Source: Branchiostoma floridae (taxonomy: Eukaryota > Chordata > Leptocardii > Amphioxiformes > Branchiostomatidae). Taken from it: a stretch of 64,000 nt of DNA. Made by a program: the position numbers and the translations under genes. Below the pieces are notes generated by a model, which worked only from the letters and a program-made list of their open reading frames with translations, was not told the DNA's origin and did no database searches. How positions within the stretch are numbered: position 1 is the stretch's first letter; every line of letters begins with the position of its first letter. The stretch is from NCBI RefSeq assembly GCF_000003815.2, contig NC_049989.1, forward strand, positions 8,336,251-8,400,250, in the 5' to 3' direction. Shown here in pieces: positions 40,900-52,700 of this stretch.

Positions 40900-43800
40900 A
40901 TGGATACCGACAGCGGTATAGATAAGGAGAGTAACGACAGTGACTCAGGGGTGGCGGCACTGACAGAGGCGGAGAAGAAGCTTCTCTCGGCCGCCGCGAA
41001 AGGCGACATCGCCACGGTCACCGAACTGCTGGGATTTGGAGAAGGGAGAATAAATGTCGACTGTAAGGATGCTCTTGGAAGGTGTGCTGTGGAACTGGCT
41101 GTCGATTCAGGTAATGTCCGCTTTTTCGATATACAATTCTCTCTATGTATGAGTTCATTCGGGAGGTTATGATTAATGGTTTGTTGATCTAAAAGACAAG
41201 TTAAAGGATATACATGTACATGGATTTCCAATGATTTGGAGTGCAGCTTTTGGTATTTGAAAATGTGGGTGAATGTAACCCCACACAATGGTTGTTTCGC
41301 TTCTGGTGTTTTTTTTTTAAAGCAAAAAAACAACAACAAAAATGTGCATCCTTACAGACAACAATATGCAAACTGCCCTGATATCTCTAAATGACAATGT
41401 GCCAATGCATTTCCAGACCATCTTGAGGTGGCCAACGCATTGCTGCAGTATGGAGCCACACCGGGAGAGGCGCTCCTGTACGCTGTGGATAAAGAAGACG
41501 TGGCCGCGACTGAAATGCTGTTGGGATATGCAATGAACGCAGTGAGTGATACATTAATTGACACCAATTTGCAGTTCGCATCCCTAATGATATATCAAGA
41601 TGTGTTAAGGAGACTTCCTCATAGACCGTCCTCGAAATGTCCTTAAGTAACCTTAAGCAAAATTGTGTTACTCTTATCCCATAACATGTACGCCGGTTTA
41701 CGGATTATGATACGCATGCGCAGCTAAATGCGTTGTGGGTAATATTGTGACAAAGTTGAAGACCCTGTGATATAAACAAAACGTGCCTAGACATACAGCA
41801 AGTATTGCTTAAAGAAGAAGAACCGTACAAATAAGGGGCCTTCACCTGCGACATAGTACTCACAATGCATGTATGGTTTATAGACAGCTGCATAGACAAG
41901 AATGTGTTGCTGATTGTAGACGAAATCTGATATAATTTTGACTCAGTTATAGTTCATACTCAGCTATAGCTATACTGTGCCCCCTCACTCCTACAGGAGA
42001 AGTCACCCTCGACAGCCTGTACTCGCCACCCTCCAGAAATGACGCCGATCGTTCTCGCAAGTCACAAAAACAACCTTCCTCTAATAAAAGTGCTTGTTGA
42101 TCGTGAAATGTCGATTCCCGATCCTGATGAAGTGCCCTTCAATGGTCACCCCTCAACTGAAGCCAATCTAAACCTGTACCGCGGCCTGGTCAGTCCCTAC
42201 TACATCCTCCTGACCAACGACGACCCTCTCAGTCGGGCCTTCGTGCTCAGCTCGAAATTGGTCGACATCGGGACGAAAACACCCGAAGTGGAAGAGGAAT
42301 TCTCGGAAATGGCCGAAGAATGCCGAAGTTTGGGCGTAGATCTGCTGAACCAAGTTCGGAACCGAGAAGAGGCGGCGGCCATCTTGAATTGTGGAGACGA
42401 AGTGTCGCCAGTGATACACGGTGATGACTGTAAAGTGAAGCTCTCAGGTGACTGAACATGGCTGTGCATCATCAGCAGAAAAAGGTATGTTTCTTTCATA
42501 CTGAATGCCACAAAGAGCAACATTTTTCAAAGGCATAGAGTTTGAGAAGGATAGCTATTTAGTATAGATTGTGGTACATGTGAACAAGGTTGTGTATAAA
42601 AAAAATGAATATTTCACTTTTGAAACTTTGAGATCAAAGTCACAAAATAAAATAAACGTATTTTATGTTCGATATTCTTCAGTTTGTTGCAAACCGTTGG
42701 AGTCAGCGCATGGTGAAAGAATGCTGGTATGGGCTTTATCACAAACCCAGCAGCACCGGCCTTGCTGAGTACCTCCGCGGCCTGGTACTGATGCTGCTGA
42801 CACCAATCCTGGCCCTCATCTATCTCGTGGCCCCCATGTCCCGTGCAGGTCGCTTCATCAGAACTCCCGCCGTCAGTTTCGCGATGGACATGGCCTCCTT
42901 TCTGACCTTCCTTATATTAGTGGCACTGAGGTAAGTTAAAAAGAGATTTTGTATTGTTAACAAAATCTAACAAAAGGAAACGATGACTCCACGTTGGATG
43001 CGTAACCAACTTTCTTTCTTGCATACGCTGATGTTGTGTGACGTCATGATTTGGTCAAATGTGTACGGAAGTTGATATCGACCGCCGTCCCCATGAGTCG
43101 TCTTTTTCTTAATCTTGTATTTGATCATGGTTGAAAGTTGACATTATGTATCGTAACAAAGATTAGCCAGTTTGCTTGGTCTGTCTATGCGAACGGTGGA
43201 ATGAACTACATAGTCTGTAATGCCGAATGTTGAAGAAATAATAAAATCAGACAATGATGCTAGCCATCCATTCTGTTATCTTTGCAGATCAAATAAAGTC
43301 GATTTCGATGGTCCACCAGGTGGTCAGCTGGCTCCAAACGGAACGGTGTTGGAGTGGCTGATACTAAGCTGGATCATAGGTATATACATCTCTCTTTCTC
43401 CCTTTCTCTCTCTCTCTCTTTCACTCACTCTCTCTCTCTCTAGATTTATCACAAGGTATTCAATGTGACTTTACTACTGAAATGAATTGTTTGGGATCAA
43501 ATGTGCACATCAAAGCTAACAGACTAACAATTGTTTCAGCTACCAACTACAAAGAAGACCAAGACTATAGCTAGTCTATAGTTCGTGAGAAAAAGTTGAA
43601 CCTTTATCAAAGTGTGCATTCTGAGGATGTTTCTCTACATGTAGGGATGCTGGGGGAAGAGATGAGGCTGATCTGGAAGATGGGTGCCCGGATGTACATA
43701 TCTCATGCAGAGGGGAAAGAAAACTGGGTCATCATTGTCATCTACTTGGCAGCCTTCGCCATGCGCGTGGCTGCGTATGTTACAGTGAGAAAAATATTAT

Positions 43801-46800
43801 GAGGACCTTTTCTTTTCCTGTAGAGACCGTTATGCTTGAAAAGACATTAGCAGCTTTCTGCCTTCACAGGTCATATCATAGAAGCAACGTTAAGTCAACA
43901 GTCAACAGCATGCTAACAAAAATTTGTAATGTCTCCTGCACTTCTTATAACAAACTTACAATGCCAGTATATCTATATTCACACATATTGCAATGGTTTT
44001 ATTATCTCTTTTATTGAACTAGCTTCTCTATAAGCAAAAAAATGCAAATCGAATTTCGTTGCTAAGTTGACCGTTCATTTCTTTAAAAATCATCACAGAG
44101 ATATTTTTTCCAAGTCGTCACACGGCTGTCTTATATTGTCCTTGTATTGTCAGCATGGTGGTCCCCGGGATCTCTTTCGCTTCGAATGGGACCCATACGA
44201 CACGACCCTCATCGCCGAGGCTCTGACATCAGTCGGCGGCGTCTTCGCCTTCCTCCGCCTGCTCAACCTCCTCACCATCGACCGGCTCCTCGGCCCGATG
44301 GCGCTGTCCATGAGAAGCATGATCAAGGACATCATCAAGTTCTTGGTCATCTTTGCCATCATCGTCATTGCCTTTTCTTCTGCACTGAACGAACTGTACG
44401 GCTTCTACGGCGGTGCTGTCAAGGAAATGTGTTCACAGAGTGATAATGCCACGTCTCCTTTGGTACATACGACCTGCGAGACTGAAAACACATTCAGCAA
44501 GTACGTAGTGTACAATAGTATGTACTATTGATAAACTTTAGATGAACTGAGATCATTAGAATTATCTTGATTTTGATGGAAGGTATGTAAGGTCCTCGTG
44601 AAGAACGCCTTGGCTGCCTTACAGATTCTCTGCCGGACCTGGCTAGAGTCTGGCTCCCAGCGTAGTCCAAGTCTAATTTCTCGGGTACTGACGTTCTTTG
44701 AAAACATCCTATCAAAATTACCTGGTAGCGTTTCAGTCGTCATTCCGCTACCTTCCTCAGGGCAATGGCAATGGCAGTGGTTCTACTGGCAACTACTAGG
44801 TGGCGCTGCTCTGAGAAGGGTGCGGCCTTAAACATGACTAAAGTCGCACCTTCAGGCTTCAGACACTTGAAAAAAGAAGGATTGACTTGTGCTTGAAATT
44901 CGCCAAGAAGCTCGACCCCTCATTGCTCCCGCCAAGGGCTGGCGAGATCCACGGTAGATCCACGAGAAACTCGGACTTGTTCAAAACAGTAAGATGCAGA
45001 ACCAACCGTTACAGAAACTCCCCCCTTCCATTCTTAGTAAGACTGTTAAACAAACATATAGCTAAACAATAGTAGACTTGGAATGTTCTAATCACAAATG
45101 TATGTTTCCGTCTCTTGCCTATACATCATGTATTTATATAAAGTTTTAAAGGATACTTAGTTTTAGTGTGTATAAGTGTTATTCATCAGATAGTCTTTAA
45201 CTCGATGTACTAAGGATTTGATGAAAAAAAAACGTGCAATTCAGCCAATTGGCTGCCAAATAATTTTACTGAAGTTGTATTGTGCAACAAATAAACCATT
45301 CATTCATTCATTCATCCCCCTTGTCACGGTTTACAACAGTAGGTTTTCAAATTCACACAACTTCCAACACAACGAAAAAACTATTCACCATTGCCCTTGG
45401 GACGGTTGCAGATGGACACACAAATGTATATGATATACATATGAGACATCATCAGCCTAACATTATTTTGTTGTATACTTTTCCAGTTATGGTGGGTCGT
45501 TCGCTGAGCTGTTCTGGGCACTGTTTGGTCTGGGAGCGAAGGATACTCTTGACCTGTCTATCAGCGAGGCCGGCAACCCGAACGGTCTTTATAAGGAGCA
45601 CACATTAACCATGTATGTCGGCCTGTCCCTTTACGGACTGTACCTGGTGGTAGCAGTGGTCGTGCTACTCAACATGCTCATTGCTATGATGAGTAACTCC
45701 TACCAAGCCATTGTGGTAAGTCATATAAATCGAAACAAAGTATACATGAAAGGTTAGGGAACAATGCTAAACACGCAACACAAAGGTATAAACGGGTCAA
45801 ACTTTCAACGACAACTGTCACCTTCTTCAGGTTCAATGTTGATGACAAATCACTTCAGAACGTAAACTCGCGAGAGTTACCGAGACGTGATCTTATTAAC
45901 ACGTGATATTGCGAAAGCGTGAGGTCGGCAATCGTTCAAACGTGCCAGAAAGTTTATAATGCCCACAGCCTTTTTTCAGTATGAGTGCCCTGATTGCCTT
46001 CTTTTTACTTTGTAACATGTATAAAGGAGGCCATTTACATCAGGGCACTCCACTCAGCTATCCCTGCACAGAGACGGTGGGCGTTATAGATTTCCGCACG
46101 TTGGACCAATTAGTGGCGTCACGTTTCATCTGGTCTACTAATTTTTTTTCAGGTCCGGTTTTTCTGGACCGTTCCAATAAGAAGAAAAAAAGGTTTTATA
46201 CCGATACACCGTACTGGTACCCACCCCGAAACATGAGGAATGGAAAACATTTGTGTGTTTCAGGACAACGAGACGACAGAGTGGCGATTCGAAGGGACCA
46301 AGTTGATGCTGCGGTACATCCGTGACGACATGACTCTACCCGTACCCTTCAACATCATCCCAACTCCCAAGTTCATCTACAACAAAGTCATCAAGAAGTG
46401 CTGCTTCCGTCAGCGTGTTCAGTGTGAACTGGATAACAAGGTATTCAACGACTAGGGATCAAAATGATTTCTCTCTTCTTTTAGCAACAAGATCAGAACT
46501 GCCCAACAGAGCTTATAGGAGGGCTGATTTTAACAATGTAGTTTTTAATGTGATGTACTATGACTTCTATGAGTGAAATCTTTATCCTATTTTCAGGAAC
46601 GAGCAAAGGCTGAGAATGATCGGCGTTACAAGGTTAGTATCACATTCATTGTGATGCTTGTGATACACTAACGCCGTACTTAGTGTTGTAAAGGATTGAT
46701 GTTAGTCTGTTTGCATGCTTGAGTTCTAGAGGGAGTTAAGGGGGGAGAGAAATATATTACCAATAGGTGACCTGTTACAAACAGGGAAAGAAATGTGGAG

Positions 46801-47320
46801 GGGAAGAAATACTTTACCCGTTTATAACATGACAAAACTATTCGTGAATAATTTCGTTTGTTTGAGCGATGCGGTGAAGGGAGACAAGCTTAGTCATGTT
46901 TGGTACCGCACTCTTTTAACTGCAGCGCCACCTAGCGATAGATAGTACAACTATTCACTATCGGCCTGAGAACGGTAGCAGAAGGACTAACGTTAGCGAA
47001 ACTTTGATAATCAATTACTGTTAAAGGAAGCTTTTTTGAAATGCTCAATGCTGTAAAAACTTCAAAGTGCCTTCCTTTTTTTCCAGGAGGTCTTGTCTCG
47101 TCTGGTTCGCCGTTACATCCTTGTCCGCGGGCGAGAGAAGTTTGTAGAGCCGATCTTCTCGGACGTCACTTCTCGTGGAACTGTCACCGAGTCCGCCCCT
47201 CAACACAACGCACCTGCTGATGGTACAGAACAACCCAAACCTGGAAACGGAAAAGGCTTTTCAGCTCAGATCGTAGTCATCGGCAATCAAGCAGCAGTTG
47301 ATGACTCAACTCCCTTGTAA
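40900..47320 (+). CDS. TRPC-like cation channel, copy 3 (11 exons, frameshift in exon 3)
   Basis: Exons: 40900-41110, 41417-41541, 41997-42484, 42683-42930, 43288-43379, 43645-43784, 44154-44500, 45487-45715, 46264-46440, 46597-46632, 47087-47320. Domain order is as in copies 1 and 2: ankyrin-like repeats, TRP_2 ([20 protein letters not shown]), pre-S1 FVANRWSQRMVKECWYG, S1-S5, pore ELFWALFGLGAKDTLDLS, S6, TRP box EWRFEG, and C-terminus SRLVRRYILVRGREKFV. The start ATG has A at -3 and G at +4. Exon 3 is 488 bases, whereas copy 2 has 486. Two extra bases at about 42448-42450 (TCAGGTGACTGAAC against TCAGGACTGAAC) create a stop at 42453-42455. Everything downstream remains open and properly spliced. 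So it is either a very young pseudogene, a polymorphic null allele, or a sequencing error. Without the extra bases the protein would be about 774 residues. Confidence 0.88.
43381..43444. repeat. (TC)n-rich run in intron 5 of TRPC copy 3
   Basis: Mostly CT dinucleotides directly after the exon 5 donor. Copy 2 has a TA run at the same position, so this donor-proximal site has expanded different microsatellites in each paralog. Confidence 0.8.
44690..44850 (-). repeat. Small dispersed module, copy 3 intron 7
   Basis: Inverse orientation of the GCAGCGCCACCTAG module: CTACCTTCCTCAGGGCAATG, then CTACTAGGTGGCGCTGCTCT, then AACATGACTAAAG. It is homologous to 32740-32870 in copy 2. Confidence 0.65.
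44866..45318 (+). mobile_element. 5'-truncated LINE 3' end in intron 7 of TRPC copy 3
   Basis: Encodes LEKRRIDLCLKFAKKLDPSL...LPP then RTNRYRNSPLPFLVRLLNKH and a stop at 45070-45072, clearly related to the C-terminus of the full-length LINE at 27861-30899. A 3' UTR with CAATTCAGCCAATTGGCTGC follows, then AATAAACCATTC plus (ATTC)n. It splits the inverted-repeat element that copy 2 keeps intact, so it inserted after the copies diverged. Confidence 0.8.
46878..46996 (+). repeat. Small dispersed module, copy 3 intron 10
   Basis: CTTAGTCATGTTTGGTACCG then AACTGCAGCGCCACCTAGCG then AACGGTAGCAGAAGGACTAA. Positional partner of 35547-35670 in copy 2. Confidence 0.7.
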
Positions 47321-47596
47321 TGCATGGTGGGGAATACCCTCACTGTTTTACAGTCGCTCGGTCTAGTTTTGTTACTATCAATGCTTATTCAAAAACCTAC
47401 TGGTTGCACGTTTAAACAGATACTACCGGTTCCAGATTATGAGGATGGTACAATTACGGTATAAGGTTGCATGTTTTGGTTGTGAATATTAGTACTCTGA
47501 GCAAGCTAGGATTAAACAATGTGTAACAGCCGTTGTAAGTTACACGCTAGACCAGCTAACAACACCGATATATCGATCTTCTGACTTACCAAAGTA

Positions 47597-47770
47597 CAGT
47601 AGAAACCAGTTAATTGCACAACAGATTAAAGCACACTTCTGTTAACTGCCCGGAATCCCCAAATCCCAAACCGGCTTGGTCCTGCAAGATAACATCGCAT
47701 TATTGCACCAGTCGGATAATTTCACGAAATTCACTGGCAAATAGGCCGTGCAATTAAGCGGCTTCTGCTG
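47597..47770. mobile_element. TA-flanked MITE, pogo/Tigger-like ends, copy 1
   Basis: 174 bp beginning CAGTAGAAACCAGTTAATTG and ending CAATTAAGCGGCTTCTGCTG, which is the imperfect inverse. TA on both sides (47595-47596 and 47771-47772). It is near-identical in length and sequence to 48084-48257. CAGTAGA-type ends and TA targets are typical of the Tc1/mariner/pogo superfamily; that assignment is inference. Confidence 0.88.
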
Positions 47771-47881
47771 TACCAGTAAGCTTACTATAGACTAAGTGGT
47801 ATCACTTTTTGCCAACGTTTATAAGTATATAAGTTATCCACTGTGATCTTGATAGATTGTTTGTTGTACTATAGCTAAGTA

Positions 47882-48072
47882 CTGTAGATGTATTTAATTT
47901 CGCGGTAGCGGGAAAAAGGACATTTCGCGGTGGTTTTACGTTCGAGGTAGTACATGCACTGTATGCTCTTACTGCCATGGAAACATGTTCGCGGTGGTTT
48001 TAATTTCGCGGTGAAGCGGCCACCGCGAAAACTGCGAACATTAAACCACCGCGAAAGTTTCTGCATTTATAG
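47882..48072. mobile_element. MITE rich in TTTCGCGGT/ACCGCGAAA
   Basis: Left CTGTAGATG...AATTTCGCGGT and right ACCGCGAAAGTTTCTGCATTTATAG are inverse. Internally TTTCGCGGTGGTTTTA is repeated several times in both orientations, so the single strand could fold into a long hairpin. TA flanks at 47880-47881 and 48073-48074. Confidence 0.75.
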
Positions 48073-48083
48073 TATTTACAATA

Positions 48084-48257
48084 CAGTAGAAGCCAGTTGA
48101 TTACACAACGGATTAAAGCACACTTCTGTTAACTGCACGGAATCCCCAAATCCCAAACCGGCTTGGTTCTGCAAGATAACTTCGCATTATTGCACCAGCC
48201 GGATAATTGCACGAAATTCACTGGCAAATAGGCCGTGCAATTAAGCGGCTTCCACGG
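48084..48257. mobile_element. TA-flanked MITE, pogo/Tigger-like ends, copy 2
   Basis: 174 bp, from CAGTAGAAGCCAGTTGATTA to GCAATTAAGCGGCTTCCACG. TA at 48082-48083 and 48258-48259. It shares the whole interior (GGAATCCCCAAATCCCAAAC, AAATTCACTGGCAAATAGGC) with 47597-47770. Confidence 0.88.
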
Positions 48258-48317
48258 TATTAGTGTTATGACGTCATGTTTCTCATATACAAGCCAGCGC
48301 GTACATGTCATGCTATA

Positions 48318-48850
48318 GACCCTTTAGGGTCAATAAATCACTCTGGAACAAAGAGTGGGAAGAAGGGACAACAAAACATAGTAAGACGCACACTACAGAA
48401 GCCCTTTTTGGCATAGGGGGGTTGCGGCTCACAAACAAAACGGTTCAGGTCAGGAAAACTATAAGACCTTTTCGGACAGGTTGTATAATCTAGGGGGAGT
48501 TAAGTTTGCGCAACGTTGTGTGGTTCAGTGAAACAGAAAGCTAGTATTCGAATCCCGAACAAGTGTCACTCATGATCACCTGATTGGTAGCTTGAGTTAT
48601 AGTCTTTTCAATGTGGCACTGAACGCTACTATTAAGGCAGTCTCACAGGAACTTTTACAGTCGTACACTAATATCATAAACGGTCTGATCGTAGGATGAT
48701 TTTGCAGATAATCTCAGACAGAGCAGTTCTGCAAAGTAAGGCATTTGTATGGGACTCACTCTGGATAAACCAGTTGTGTTGGGTCATTTATGGCATTACA
48801 CAACCCGAGTACTGCTAGTTGTTTTCTGTCATTCAAGAAGTGATCGATAT
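48318..48850. repeat. Duplicated 3' flanking segment, right copy
   Basis: Partner of 38288-38855 in the same orientation. Shared blocks include GGGTCAATAAATCAC, CAACGTTGTGTGGTTCAGTG, ATGGGACTCA and GTTGTTTTCTGTCATTCA. Confidence 0.8.
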
Positions 48851-49752
48851 GGCGCTTTTACTAATGTTATTATTAAAGGGGAGTGGCTCAGTCGCTGAAT
48901 AAAAGTTCTGACTTATCAACAGGTCCTTTTAAGTTCTATTAAACTTTGTAGATTCCTTATATCGTATGATACTCTGCATTACATTTAGTTTGTATTTGTT
49001 TTGAAAATACAAGGAGATTGAGACACGGAGATTGCTGCAGACTGTCTACCAAGACGAATAAGCCAAAAAGCACAACAAAGGCAGTGCTGCAGCTTCAAGG
49101 CCACCCGTTTTCCACCACATCTTACGTTACATGTAGGCGTTTTTTCTGAGAACAGGCCCGCAGACGAGTTAGAACACCGACGGAACAACCATGGCAATGG
49201 CCTCTGTGACCCCACCACCAACACCACATCTGGAATTCGTCAGGAAATGACGCGATGACGTATCTTGCCAACACTCCCGTCATGCCCTTCTTCGCGTGGC
49301 CCCAGCCCGGCCCGGCCCCCCACACGCCTACCAACCGCCACCAACCTCCCTAATTTGACGTCCTCCAAACGAGGGGGAAACCATTAACTGCATTTCAGTC
49401 ATGATAAAAGTCAGAATATCCTAGGAAATACAACGCTTTAACGTTACATCTCTCCACCACGGCTAGTGTTTGTTATGAGTACGCTGAAAATGCAGTTTGA
49501 CATTTGTCGGAAGGAACACAACAGTTACAAATTTCATTCGGGCCACATTGAGACTACCAATGGTTTACCCCTGACTAATGATGTTTTGCCCCGCCTTTGC
49601 CAAGCCACTTGAAGTGGGTAGGCAGCTCCTCTCCCACTGAAACCCGCACCCTATTTCTGTCAGTACCCGGTAGCTAACTTTCCCTCCTTCTGTTTGTATT
49701 CAGTAGTGTTGATCTAGATTATAGTCAGGTCTTGGTGGGTCAGTGAGCGGCG

Positions 49753-52700
49753 ATGGCGAGTACCTCAGGCCCGATGTCCACCACGCCGTGGGCGTCTACA
49801 CCACCACCGTCCGCCAGCGGAGACGCTGAGATCCACTGGGCAGACATCGTTGTCATCGTGGTGTACTTCGCCATCATTTTGGCTGTAGGAATATGGGTAA
49901 GTTCGCTGTGTTTTGGATACTCTACCAAGGGTAACAATACACACGCGTGGCCAGCCCCGTCGAGCTGCAAAAAGGGGGCGAAACCCTGCCAGGCACTTGA
50001 TTGAATGAAGTCACTTTGGGAATGGGGGTTGAGTATTGTCTTTCACAACCGGTCGGGCTCGAGGTCGAACAAATGTTCGTGTGACCGCTCATTGAACCAC
50101 GACTACCCCGTGGCCTTAGGCTAAGTTTGTATATGGACAAGCTCTATATGGAGAAACGGCGTGCTCTCTGCAAACGAACAGTCCCGTATGTTAGAAATGC
50201 AGAAAACAAAACGAGAAAGCTACAATGGATTATAAGATCAATGCAACGGCGTGAGTGTTCGATCGTGTGGTGAAACTAGAGACCACGGCACCGAGGTTGT
50301 GTACTATGTTAGACGCCTGCTGCGATTCAACTGACAGACGACATAAAAATGGCGGGAATCCAACCAGACTGGTGCACACTGGTTTCAACCCACGTGAACG
50401 TCAGTAGAACTGAGAACATTGAACATTGTTTTTGGAAGAACGAATTGTGAACAGGCCAAGTTTTGTGGGTAACACCACACGTCCGGTCTACATTTCGGTA
50501 GCGACTGGTTTGTCAATCAAGGTCAATAAACTTCTAAACTTTTGGCGTGCACACAAACTATAAAGTATAAAGTACTCATAGTATTTGTATACTCTATTGT
50601 GTAAACTTGTGAAGGGCCAATCTAGTCCCTTAGGCAGCAACAGTAAAACAATTGCACCTTGCTCTTGCATGGTTTGTCTGTGTACCTCATGCCCCACGTA
50701 CATGTGCATGTCTTTAGACAAAGAGAACTATTACGAGAAGGAATGTCTAATTCTAGGTGCATGTTCTGGACACATACCAAAAAGTGTTAACCCCCACAAT
50801 GCTGAATAGATTACGAAACACTTGTACGTGACTTGGTTCAAGACAACGACAATGAACCAAGATAGAAACGGGGAAGGTTAGATATACAAAGCTATGACCT
50901 TGTGATGACATGTACAGATAAATGAGGCTAATTATAACCTAAGGAAAAATTGCATGTGTGTCGTCTATAGTTTGGCTGTTGATTGTATGCATTTAGAGCC
51001 AGAATGCGGATATAACTCCATCGCAATGTTTACCCACCGATTGATGTATCTTATTCTTAGATTGATCATTGAAGTTGTGTTAACAATGAAGACCTACACA
51101 TGTTCTTGTAGCTCTAGTTGGCATGTCTATACTAAAACGCCTGAGGCTAATTCTTGACATGAGGGATCTCTCAGCCTTAACTGTAAATATATCTTACCTA
51201 CTGTACTGAGTCTATATACTGATATCTGAGACCTGTTGATTTAGGAACAAGGTCGTCGCCCCGGATGTCATAGTCCCTTCTACCCCTCCCCTATATATTT
51301 GAGAGATCGCGAATGCACGTAAACCGCCCTATGCATTAGACTCTTCTGTACTGTTATGTTAAAAAAAGGCCCATTGAATAGTGTAATTACAGTAGACTGT
51401 AACAGTATGCGCCAGAATCTTATAGTACACCGATACATGTACCATCGTAAGATTGACAGAGACTTAGATGTAAAAGATGAGAGCTATCGAAGTCATTAAA
51501 GTCGTGCTGAAGTTTAGTTTGCTAAAGTAACACCATTACAAGTCATCTATGACTATGGGCACCCGAAATGATAATGACACACTGTACAGTATTAAAGATT
51601 AGTCATCTGAGCCATTTCAACACATTAAGCGGCTAGGTAATGACACAACAGATATGGGATTCACGAACACCCTGAGATATGTTCCTACGTTGTTTTGCCC
51701 CTGAGGAGATTCCCACACGTGAGATACTTCTTTTAAGATAGAAACGACGTCTTTAAGTGATTAACGTAACATCCCTTGGGCAAGGTATGTCCCCTGCTCA
51801 CCCCTCCAACACTAACCTTTTCAACCCTATGGGTCTTACCACAAAATACTCGTAACCATAAAATGCCATGAAGTCGTGATATGAAAATAGAAGGCAGTGG
51901 GTTCAAAAGGGTACTGGGCACCACTGGAAAGGAGATGGCATATTTCACAGGGAGCTTGTCATCGCGAATGGCTTCTTTCACCGCCTCGTTTCCTCCTCCC
52001 CCTGTTACACAAATGTTACTGTATACCGTCATGCAATGACCCGGAACCCCGAAACATCCAACGTACGATAGGCTTGCGACAGCGAATGGAAATATTCTTA
52101 AGATAGTCGTAGATGTGTCGTACAAACCTCTACTATCTTGTAAACTGGACGTTTGCTGGTACCGTTATCTAGAATATTGCTCTGTCATAGCCTCGCTGCA
52201 AATCATACGGCAAAATAGAAATCGTACCAAAGTGAGACGAAAGGTCACCTGACCTATGAACACCATCCATCAAAGCTATCCCCTATAATTTACCCCTTGA
52301 GACTATTTGCGTTAACTGCTCCCGCCCTTCCTACCGTTTGGAAATACTGTTATGTTTCACCTTTGTGTTTCCGGTCTGGCAAAACACACAGGGTACGCCC
52401 GTTTGGTACACGTTTGTTCTCATGCCCAGTAGATGGTACGTCAAAGTAGAACAAACTGGCAAACATATGGTCGTCAGTCAGTCAGGCAATCAGGTGCTTC
52501 TTTTTAAAGTACAGTTATGTCCTTTAGGGATTTATCTTTTAAAAGGAATGTGTTGGATATGATGTTAAGGGAGCCAAGGTCTATGGAGTCATGTGAAATG
52601 ATAACAATTATCGTAACATCATCACGTCGATATTTTTCAGATCCTCTTCTTGAAATTCTCGCGTAGATGTGCGTCATAAATCCTCGTATATGGACAATAT

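Larger units (their letters stand above)
47321..49752. other. Spacer between the TRPC cluster and the SGLT cluster
   Basis: Holds three MITEs in a row (47597-47770, 47882-48072, 48084-48257), the duplicated flank 48318-48850, and the presumed promoter region of the SGLT gene (48.9-49.7 kb). The promoter region contains GC-rich sequence (49265-49340) but no obvious TATA box. No other gene is supported. Confidence 0.5.

Noticed and set aside
44147-44443. 98-codon frame rich in Arg and Pro overlapping TRPC exon 7
   Set aside because: It is the shadow in another frame of the highly conserved S4-S5 exon of copy 3.
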